Origin: a bacterium
Lineage (GTDB): Bacteria; Bacillota_I; Bacilli_A; RF39; UBA660
Assembly (NCBI GenBank): GCA_004560915.1
Contig: SFTR01000008.1
Coordinates: 1-16,123 of the forward strand
Direction: 5' to 3'
DNA: 16,123 bases
In this document: piece by piece, positions 6,787-12,750 of the stretch
Numbering within the stretch: position 1 is the stretch's first letter
Layout of the letters: each line of letters starts with the position of its first letter
The notes under the pieces: generated by a model
Database searches by the model: none
What the model saw: the letters and a program-made list of their open reading frames with translations, nothing else
Told to the model about the DNA's origin: nothing
Made by a program: the position numbers and the translations under genes

Positions 6787-7512
6787 ATGCTTATAACATC
6801 TAAAGATAATAATAGAATAAAAGAAATAAGAAAACTTCTAACTAAGAAATACTCTTTAGAAAAAGGATTATTCGTAATAGAAGGTGAAAACTTAATAGAA
6901 GAAGCTATTAAAAATCATATGTTAAAAGAGTTATATGTTTTAGAAGGTACTGCCTGTAATTATGACTTTAACTATGATTATGTAACAGAAGATGTTATGA
7001 AAAGCATAAGTGATTTAAAAAGTACTCCAAGACTTTTAGGAGTTTCAAAGATACATAATACTAGTGAAATTGGAAATAAAATAGTAATACTTGACAATAT
7101 ACAAGATCCAGGTAATGCAGGAACTATAATAAGATCAAGCGTAGCATTTGATGCAGACACAGTTATATTTTCAAAAGACTCAGTTAGTCCATATAATGAA
7201 AAAGTACTAAGAAGTACTGGTGGTATGATATATAATACAAATATTATAATTGGTGACTTAGAAGAATTAATAGATAAAATAAAAGAAAAGAATATAAAAG
7301 TAGTAGGAACTTCATTAAAAAAATCAAAATCACTTGAAGAACTTGAAAAAATAAAGGAATTTGCTATAATATTTGGAAACGAAGGTAATGGTGTAAGAGA
7401 AAATATTCTATGTAAGTGTGATGAAATTATTAGAATAGATATGAACCCATCATGTGAAAGTTTAAATGTTGGTGTTTCAGCATCTATAGTCTTATATCAT
7501 TTATATAAATAA
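6787..7512 (+). CDS. TrmH/SpoU-family RNA 2'-O-methyltransferase
   Basis: SPOUT-class methyltransferase that transfers a methyl group from S-adenosylmethionine to a ribose 2'-OH in rRNA or tRNA. The 241-residue protein has an N-terminal substrate-binding domain (about 1-90, ITSKDNNRIKEIRKL) and the SpoU fold with motif 1 DNIQDPGNAGTIIRSS (about 100-115), motif 2 IIFGNEGNGV (about 196-205) and motif 3 ESLNVGVSASIVLYH (about 224-238). This is the two-domain arrangement of RlmB/YsgA-like proteins, so a 23S rRNA target is likely but the exact nucleotide cannot be told. It begins 1 nt after the stop of the metallopeptidase gene, with AAAGGAGG in that gene's last codons, and precedes rimM and trmD, both RNA/ribosome maturation genes. 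Confidence 0.9.
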   Translation: MLITSKDNNRIKEIRKLLTKKYSLEKGLFVIEGENLIEEAIKNHMLKELYVLEGTACNYDFNYDYVTEDVMKSISDLKSTPRLLGVSKIHNTSEIGNKIVILDNIQDPGNAGTIIRSSVAFDADTVIFSKDSVSPYNEKVLRSTGGMIYNTNIIIGDLEELIDKIKEKNIKVVGTSLKKSKSLEELEKIKEFAIIFGNEGNGVRENILCKCDEIIRIDMNPSCESLNVGVSASIVLYHLYK

Positions 7513-7524
7513 AGGGGAATTATT

Positions 7525-8004
7525 ATGAGATTTATTTACATAGGAAAGGTGACTAATACACATGCCCTTAAGGGCGAAATAAGAATATTAAGTAATTTTG
7601 AATTTAAAGATAAAATATTTACAAAAGGATTCAAATTATATGTAGGACATTTAAAAACTGAAGAAGTAATCGAAACATATAGACGACATAAACAATATGA
7701 TATGGTTAAATTAGTTGGTATAGATAATATTAATGATGTTATTAAATATAAAGGCGCAAGTGTATTTATAAATGAAGAAGATTTACATCTTAACGATGAT
7801 GAGATTCTAACTGAAGAATTAATTGGCATGAAAGCATATAATGATAACGCTTTAGTTGGTAACATTACTGAATATAGAGAAGACAATGGTAATAAGAATG
7901 TAAGAGTTGATGATAAACTTGTTCCATATAATAAAGACTTTATATCTAAAATAGATAAACAAAATAGAGAAATACATTTCCATGATATAGGAGTATTCTT
8001 ATGA
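7525..8004 (+). CDS. rimM: ribosome maturation factor RimM
   Basis: Small-subunit assembly factor that binds ribosomal protein S19 and helps mature the 16S rRNA head. The 159-residue protein has the RimM N-terminal beta-barrel signature IGKVTNTHALKGEIRI (residues 5-20), followed by the PRC-barrel part (LTEELIGMKAYN at about 92-103, LVPYNKDFISKID and the final IHFHDIGVFL). Length is slightly under the usual ~170. RBS AAGGGGAA lies just before the ATG. Its TGA stop overlaps the trmD start in ATGA, a classic translational-coupling arrangement; rimM-trmD adjacency is widely conserved in bacteria and supports both calls. Confidence 0.93.
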   Translation: MRFIYIGKVTNTHALKGEIRILSNFEFKDKIFTKGFKLYVGHLKTEEVIETYRRHKQYDMVKLVGIDNINDVIKYKGASVFINEEDLHLNDDEILTEELIGMKAYNDNALVGNITEYREDNGNKNVRVDDKLVPYNKDFISKIDKQNREIHFHDIGVFL

Positions 8005-8660
8005 AAATAGATATACTAACACTATTTCCTCATATGTTTGACGGGTTTTTAACAGAAAGTATAATGAAAAGAGCCATTGAAAAAGGAAAAGTAGAAATAA
8101 ATATAATAGATATAAGAGACTATACACCATATAAAAATAATCAAGTTGATGACTATCAATTTGGTGGTGGTGGTGGAATGATTATGATGTGTGAACCAGT
8201 ATTTAATGCAGTAGAAAGTATTAGAACAGAGGATTCACATGTAATACTTTTAACACCTAGAGGAAAAACATATAATGAAAAGAAAGCATATGAATTAAAA
8301 GACAAAAAACATTTAATAATCATATGCGGACACTACGAAGGATTTGATGAAAGAATATACACTTTAGCAGATGAACTAATATCAATAGGTGACTTCATTT
8401 TAACAGGTGGAGAACTTCCATCAATGATGATAACAGATTCAGTAGTAAGACTAATAGACGGAGTTATAACAAGCACAAGTTTAGAATTTGAAAGTTTCAA
8501 TGATAACTTACTTGATTATCCAGTATATACTAAACCAAGAAATTTTAGAGGAATGGAAGTACCAGAAGTATTAGTTAACGGCAACCATAAACTTATTAAT
8601 GAATATAGGGAAAGCGAAAGAAGAAGAATAACAAAGGAATATAGAGACGATTTATTATAA
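8001..8660 (+). CDS. trmD: tRNA (guanine-37-N1)-methyltransferase TrmD
   Basis: SPOUT methyltransferase that makes m1G37 next to the anticodon of tRNAs reading CNN codons, preventing +1 frameshifting. Key motifs are in order: LTLFPHMFDGF (5-15), RDYTPYKNNQVDDYQFGGGGGM (about 40-61, the SAM/tRNA loop), ILLTPRGK (about 84-91), CGHYEGFDERI (about 110-120), GDFILTGGELPSM (about 130-142), and the C-terminal YTKPRNFRGMEVPEVLVNGNH. At 219 residues it is a little shorter than many homologues, at the C-terminal end. It starts inside the rimM stop codon (ATGA overlap), so its translation depends on rimM. Confidence 0.95.
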   Translation: MKIDILTLFPHMFDGFLTESIMKRAIEKGKVEINIIDIRDYTPYKNNQVDDYQFGGGGGMIMMCEPVFNAVESIRTEDSHVILLTPRGKTYNEKKAYELKDKKHLIIICGHYEGFDERIYTLADELISIGDFILTGGELPSMMITDSVVRLIDGVITSTSLEFESFNDNLLDYPVYTKPRNFRGMEVPEVLVNGNHKLINEYRESERRRITKEYRDDLL

Positions 8661-8669
8661 GGTGGTAAA

Positions 8670-9128
8670 ATGAAATACGTAATAGAAAAAAATGGCAAAG
8701 ACATGAAACTAGTATACTATAGTGTTAATATGGTAGGTCTTAACGTCGAACCTAAAAATGGTGTTCCAGGACTTACTATCAAAGCCAAAAAAGTAATACT
8801 AATTGACCCAGAACTTAGAGATGCCTATATAAAACAAAGAATAAATAAAAAGATAGATAGAGTTATTAAATTTATGTTACGTATATTAAATGATGAAGAT
8901 ACCACTGAAGGCGACGTAGGTATGGTACTAGATGAAATAAATAAATTAAAAGGAATAGTTATTAAAAAATATAAAGAATATATGAAAGTAAGTGAATATA
9001 AAGCTCTGCTTACTAAATTAATAATTATTGAAGAAGAATTTAAAAAGAATTATAATCAAAAATTATATATGAACTATATGAATGGTTCAATTTATGAAGA
9101 AAAAATAAGTGAAGGAAGAAGTAGATAA
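8670..9128 (+). CDS. protein of unknown function between trmD and hisS
   Basis: I do not recognise a family. The 152-residue protein has a beta-rich first ~55 residues (MKYVIEKNGKDMKLVYYS, then NGVPGLTIKAKKVILID) and a helical, highly charged second part (KIDRVIKFMLRIL, GDVGMVLDEINKLKGIVIKKYKEYM, LTKLIIIEEEFKKNYNQKLYMNYMNG). No membrane segment, signal peptide, cysteines or catalytic motif is seen. RBS AAGGTGG is 5 nt before the ATG. Codon use and A+T content match its neighbours. It is in the middle of a translation/RNA-modification operon; its stop overlaps the hisS start (TAATG), so it is very likely expressed with them. A role in translation is suggested only by context. Confidence 0.8.
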   Translation: MKYVIEKNGKDMKLVYYSVNMVGLNVEPKNGVPGLTIKAKKVILIDPELRDAYIKQRINKKIDRVIKFMLRILNDEDTTEGDVGMVLDEINKLKGIVIKKYKEYMKVSEYKALLTKLIIIEEEFKKNYNQKLYMNYMNGSIYEEKISEGRSR

Positions 9129-10417
9129 TGAAAGAAGAATTTAAATTAATGAATCTTAAAGGTACTAGTGACTTCTTACCAGAAGAACAAATTATTAGAA
9201 ATAAAATCACTGATACCTTAAAAAGTACATTTGAAAAATATGGTTTCTTACCACTTGAGACACCAATATTATGTTATTATGATTTACTAGCGAGTAAATA
9301 TGCAGGTGGAGCTGAAATACTAAAAGAAGTATATAAATTTAAAGATCAAGGACTTAGAGATATAGGTTTACGTTATGATTTAACTGTACCATTCTCAAAA
9401 GTAATTGGTATGAATAAAGGACTAATATTACCATTCAAAAGATATGAAATAGGTAAAGTATTTAGAGATGGTCCTGTTAAACTAGGAAGAGCACGTGAAT
9501 TTTATCAATGTGATGTAGATGCTTGTGGAACAGAATCACCTTATGCAGAAATAGAATACTTTATGATGGTAAAAGAAGCATTCCAAAAATTTGATATTGA
9601 TATTGAAATAAGATACAACAATAGAAAATTCTTAAGTGGGCTTTTAGAATACTGTAATGTACCAAAAGAAAGAGTTGGAGAGTTCATTACATTAGTTGAT
9701 AAACTAGATAAACTAGAAAGAGAAGACATTGAAGAAGAACTAGAAGATTGTACTTCTAAAGAAAATGTTGATAAGATATTTGAATACTTTAAATTGAGTT
9801 TAGATGAATTGACTAATGAACTTAAAGATACAAACGTAGAACTTTTAAGTGAAGGATTAAAAGAACTAAATGATTTAAATAAACTAATTAAAGATTTAAA
9901 TTTAGATATATGTGTATTTAAACCTTTCTTAGCAAGAGGACTTGAAATCTATACTGGATGTGTATGGGAAGTATTTGATAGAACCGGAGAATTTAAGTCA
10001 GCTCTAGGTGGAGGAGGAAGATATGATAATATCATAACTAAATTCTTACACAATGGAGAAGAATATCCAGCTATAGGTATGTCATTTGGCTTAGAACCTA
10101 TTTATGCTTTATTAAAGGAAAAATGGTCAGAAACATTAAAGAAATATGATATTTATGTATATGCATTCACAAATGATAAAAACTTATTTGAAATATCAAG
10201 TATGTTAAGAGAAAATGGATATAGAGTACTTACAGAACTTAATAATATAAAACTAAAGAAAGCTATGAATACTGCTAATAGAGAAAATATTGATAAAGTT
10301 ATTATCATTGGAGAAGATGAACTTAAACAAAACTCAGTAACTCTTAAAGATATGATAACTGGTAATCAAGAATTAGTTAAAATAGATGACTTAGTAAAAA
10401 CACTAAAAGAAATGTAA
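9128..10417 (+). CDS. hisS: histidyl-tRNA synthetase (archaeal/eukaryotic-like type)
   Basis: Class II aminoacyl-tRNA synthetase charging tRNA-His, 429 residues. N-terminal MNLKGTSDFLPEE is typical of HisRS; the catalytic core has motif 2 VFRDGPVKLGRAREFYQCD (about 111-129), the histidine-binding ARGLEIYTGCVWEVFD (269-284) and motif 3 region ALGGGGRYDNI then IGMSFGLEP. The last ~95 residues (YDIYVYAFTND, then VIIIGEDEL) form the anticodon-binding domain. The motif 2 wording (RDGPxKxGRxREFYQCDxD) and AGGGRYDN-like motif 3 are of the kind seen in archaeal and eukaryotic HisRS and some bacteria, not the common bacterial RYERPQKGRxREF. The start at 9128 overlaps the previous stop and has AAGGAAG upstream; ATG 9149 (MNLKG) is an alternative. 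No T-box precedes it. Last gene of the operon. Confidence 0.95.
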   Translation: MKEEFKLMNLKGTSDFLPEEQIIRNKITDTLKSTFEKYGFLPLETPILCYYDLLASKYAGGAEILKEVYKFKDQGLRDIGLRYDLTVPFSKVIGMNKGLILPFKRYEIGKVFRDGPVKLGRAREFYQCDVDACGTESPYAEIEYFMMVKEAFQKFDIDIEIRYNNRKFLSGLLEYCNVPKERVGEFITLVDKLDKLEREDIEEELEDCTSKENVDKIFEYFKLSLDELTNELKDTNVELLSEGLKELNDLNKLIKDLNLDICVFKPFLARGLEIYTGCVWEVFDRTGEFKSALGGGGRYDNIITKFLHNGEEYPAIGMSFGLEPIYALLKEKWSETLKKYDIYVYAFTNDKNLFEISSMLRENGYRVLTELNNIKLKKAMNTANRENIDKVIIIGEDELKQNSVTLKDMITGNQELVKIDDLVKTLKEM

Positions 10418-10433
10418 TGAAACATTTCTTTTT
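10405..10433 (+). terminator. hisS operon terminator spanning the stop codon
   Basis: AAAAGAAATGT (10405-10415) pairs with ACATTTCTTTT (10422-10432) around a six-base loop, followed directly by T. The hisS TAA (10415-10417) sits at the top of the stem and in the loop, so the stem begins within the last codons of hisS. Confidence 0.8.
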
Positions 10434-10443
10434 AATTTATATA

Positions 10444-10469
10444 AAAAAATAAACCATTAATAAATGGCT
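10444..10469 (-). terminator. second minus-strand terminator after the tRNA operon
   Basis: On the minus strand AAGCCATT pairs with AATGGTTT (one G-U) around TATT and is followed by a T-rich run (down to about 10443). It lies downstream of the stronger terminator at 10480-10503 and may be a backup. Its 16-bp core is also an exact inverted repeat of the spacer between the two tRNA genes. Confidence 0.5.
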
Positions 10470-10479
10470 TTTAACACAT

Positions 10480-10503
10480 AAAAAAAGTTCTCAATAGAGA
10501 ACT
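10480..10503 (-). terminator. tRNA operon terminator
   Basis: On the minus strand AGTTCTC (10503-10497) pairs perfectly with GAGAACT (10492-10486) around a four-base loop and is followed by a run of seven T. It begins 11 nt after the 3' end of tRNA-Glu. Confidence 0.88.
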
Positions 10504-10513
10504 AATATTCAAA

Positions 10514-10589
10514 TGGTGACCCGTACGGGATTTGAACCCATAAATGCACGCGTGAAAGGCGTGTGTGTTAACCGTTTCACCAACGGGCC
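10514..10589 (-). tRNA. tRNA-Glu (TTC)
   Basis: 76 nt on the minus strand with encoded CCA. The acceptor stem GGCCCGT pairs with ACGGGTC (one G-U), the anticodon stem CACGC/GCGTG encloses the loop CTTTCAC giving anticodon TTC, and the T-loop is GGTTCAAATCC. The first bases GGCCCGTTGGT match the usual Bacillus-type tRNA-Glu. It is the second gene of a two-tRNA operon. Confidence 0.96.
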
Positions 10590-10598
10590 ATTTATTAA

Positions 10599-10675
10599 TG
10601 GTGGGCCTGAATGGACTTGAACCATCGACCTTTCGCTTATCAGACGAACGCTCTAACCAGCTGAGCTACAGGCCC
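10599..10675 (-). tRNA. tRNA-Ile (GAT)
   Basis: 77 nt on the minus strand with encoded CCA. The acceptor stem GGGCCTG pairs with CAGGCCC, the D-arm is GTAGCTCAGCTGGTTAGAGC, the anticodon loop CTGATAA gives GAT, and the T-arm is GGTTCAAGTCC. First gene of the tRNA operon, 9 nt upstream of tRNA-Glu. Confidence 0.97.
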
Positions 10676-10705
10676 CTAATCGCCACTTAATCGGCTGACT
10701 ACTTA

Positions 10706-10734
10706 ATAATACAGTATTTTTTCTAATAATGCAA
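10706..10734 (-). promoter_or_regulatory. promoter of the tRNA-Ile/tRNA-Glu operon
   Basis: On the minus strand TTGCAT (10734-10729) is exactly 17 nt from TATTAT (10711-10706), preceded by an A/T-rich stretch. Transcription would start about 25 nt upstream of tRNA-Ile. Confidence 0.75.
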
Positions 10735-10782
10735 CACTTTTTTAACAAAAATATAAACATTTTTAATAAATTTTATAAAATA

Positions 10783-10830
10783 TTGCAAAAATAAGCCTTT
10801 TATTGTAAAATTAATATGAAAATAGGAGGA
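10783..10830 (+). promoter_or_regulatory. promoter and RBS of the surface-protein operon
   Basis: TTGCAA (10783-10788) is 17 nt from TAAAAT (10806-10811). The RBS AGGAGG (10824-10829) follows, 6 nt before the ATG. It is divergent from the tRNA promoter in the same intergenic stretch. Confidence 0.7.
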
Positions 10831-10835
10831 AATTT

Positions 10836-11564
10836 ATGAGGATAGAGGTATCAACAATCAATACTTTTGTAACAATTGCACTAGTAATGTTATCTATGAC
10901 ATTCACAAGATCTATATTAGTTATGGTAGGTGGAAAGAATTTATTCAAAAAAGCCTCTAAAAAAGAATCAACAGCATTCTATCCTTTAGTTAATCTATTT
11001 ACACTATTAGATATAACAGAAACATCAACATTCCTAGGAATATTATTTTTTGTTCCAATCGTAAATGTAGTAGTTTTATCAATATTATTTTATAGATTAG
11101 GTTCTGCATTTAATACTTCTATGTTTTACAAAATAGGCTTAGTAGTTCTACCAATAGTTTTTTATCCAATGTTAGCATTCGGAGACAAAGCATACAAACT
11201 AAATGACGAAGAATACTTTAAAGCACTTGATAATGCTAAAGGTGAAAGTATAAACTTAATGACTCAAGAGGAAATAAAAGCAGAGAACAATGCTCCTATA
11301 GAAGAAAAACCTCATGTAGATTCTATTTTTAAATCAGACATAGAGATGATGGAAGAAGTAGCTCCGTATAAAGCAGCTAAAGTAGATTTACTTGGAATGG
11401 AAAAATTAAAACAATCTACACCACAAGAAGATATGTTTAAACCAATAGAACAAGTAGAGCCACCAAAACCAGTAGAAGAAGAACCTGAGGAACAAAAGAA
11501 ACCACAAAGTAAATTCACAACTGAACTAGATAAAAAAGATGAAGTAGAATTTATAGATTTATGA
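10836..11564 (+). CDS. DUF5684-like multi-pass membrane protein with acidic C-terminal tail
   Basis: A 242-residue integral membrane protein of unknown function. The pattern GGKNLFKKASKKESTAFYPLVN, then LLDITE, FVPIVNVVVLSILFYRLG and VLPIVFYPMLAFG resembles DUF5684-type small membrane proteins, in which a 'KxxKKE-x-AFxPxxN' loop sits between helices. Likely helices are at about residues 8-30, 64-86 and 96-115. From about 120 on the protein is hydrophilic, Glu/Lys/Pro-rich (IEQVEPPKPVEEEPEEQ near 200-216) and probably cytoplasmic, an extension not usual in the short members. Strong RBS and its own promoter. Its TGA overlaps the ATG of the next gene (ATGA), so it is co-translated with the GH3 enzyme. 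Family name is moderately sure; the role is not known. Confidence 0.78.
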   Translation: MRIEVSTINTFVTIALVMLSMTFTRSILVMVGGKNLFKKASKKESTAFYPLVNLFTLLDITETSTFLGILFFVPIVNVVVLSILFYRLGSAFNTSMFYKIGLVVLPIVFYPMLAFGDKAYKLNDEEYFKALDNAKGESINLMTQEEIKAENNAPIEEKPHVDSIFKSDIEMMEEVAPYKAAKVDLLGMEKLKQSTPQEDMFKPIEQVEPPKPVEEEPEEQKKPQSKFTTELDKKDEVEFIDL

Positions 11565-12748
11565 GAAGTATGAAAAAGAAAGTATTAATAATAATTATAT
11601 CTATAATAATTGCTGTAACTATAACAGCAATTTTAGTTGCAAAAGTACAAAATAACTATAATGATAAAAAAGCATTCGAAGGTAAATATACTCTAGAAAG
11701 TGTAACAGCTAATGATTTAACTTTAGAAGAAAAAATTGCTCAAATGTTAATAGTTGGTTATACATCAGATTATGTTGATAATACTTTATCAAATATAATT
11801 ATTAAGAACCAACCTGGTGGCTTTATAGTACAAGGAGAAAATTTTACAACTTACGAGAAAACAAAAGAGTTTGTTGAAAAAATAAATAGTTATACAGCAA
11901 TACCACTATTTATGTGTGTTGACCAAGAAGGTGGAAACGTACAAAGAATAAAATATATGAGTGATAAAACACTAGATATACCAAGTGCTGAAACAGTAGG
12001 AAAAACTAATGATAAAGAATATGCCTATAACATAGGTAAAATAATTGCGGAGCAATCAAGAAGTTTAGGGTTAAATACAGTATTTGCTCCAGTAATGGAT
12101 ATAAAAGGAAAGACAACTGAAGATAGAGCATTTAGTAGTGATCCAAATAAAGTTTTTGAAATGGCATCAAGCATAGGAAAAGGAATAGAAAGTCAAGGAG
12201 TGATTTCAGTATATAAACACTTTCCTGGAATTGGAAGTGCCAAAATAGATACGCACGATGGTGTGTCGATAATAGATAAATCAAAGGAAGAACTACTAAA
12301 AAGTGATGCACTTCCATTTATAAAACAAATGGGTAGTATTGATATGATTATGTTAGGACACTCCACTTATCCAAAACTTTCAGATAAACCAGCTTCAATT
12401 TCAAAAGAAATAATAACTGATTTCTTAAGAAATGAATTAGGATACAACGGAGTAGTTATGATAGATGCAATAAATATGAAAGCTCTATCGGATAATTATA
12501 CAGAAGAAGAAATATATAAATATGGAATTGAGGCAGGAGTAGACTTATTCATAATGCCATCTAATTCAACAAATGCAATAAATATTATTACAGAACTAGT
12601 ATCAAAAGATCCAACGTTAGAAAACAAGATTAATGAATCAGTAACTAGAATACTAAATTTAAAAAAGAAAAAGTTATCTAACTTCACATCATATAGTAAA
12701 GATTATTTCTATAATGAAGAACAAGTAAGAATAATAGAAAGGAAGTAA
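11561..12748 (+). CDS. membrane-anchored/secreted GH3 glycosidase, NagZ-like beta-N-acetylhexosaminidase
   Basis: Glycoside hydrolase family 3 enzyme of 395 residues; NagZ-type members remove N-acetylglucosamine from peptidoglycan fragments. A hydrophobic segment at residues 6-27 suggests export or anchoring. Landmarks: LEEKIAQMLIVGY (55-67), DQEGGNVQR (about 121-129), FAPVMDIK (about 175-182), K219-H-F-P-G, the D230-T-H232 pair that acts as the general acid/base loop in NagZ enzymes, and V-M-I-D302-A-I-N-M-K with D302 as the expected nucleophile. The usual KHFPGHG is KHFPGIG here. It is a single-domain form without the C-terminal domain of larger GH3 enzymes. The start overlaps the preceding stop; ATG 11570 is an alternative and neither has a strong RBS. 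The next gene begins 2 nt after its stop. Confidence 0.88.
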   Translation: MRSMKKKVLIIIISIIIAVTITAILVAKVQNNYNDKKAFEGKYTLESVTANDLTLEEKIAQMLIVGYTSDYVDNTLSNIIIKNQPGGFIVQGENFTTYEKTKEFVEKINSYTAIPLFMCVDQEGGNVQRIKYMSDKTLDIPSAETVGKTNDKEYAYNIGKIIAEQSRSLGLNTVFAPVMDIKGKTTEDRAFSSDPNKVFEMASSIGKGIESQGVISVYKHFPGIGSAKIDTHDGVSIIDKSKEELLKSDALPFIKQMGSIDMIMLGHSTYPKLSDKPASISKEIITDFLRNELGYNGVVMIDAINMKALSDNYTEEEIYKYGIEAGVDLFIMPSNSTNAINIITELVSKDPTLENKINESVTRILNLKKKKLSNFTSYSKDYFYNEEQVRIIERK

Positions 12749-12750
12749 TT

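Noticed and set aside
9000..9128. T-box or histidine-responsive leader for hisS
   Set aside because: hisS is an internal gene that overlaps the preceding stop; there is no leader space, no specifier stem and no antiterminator.
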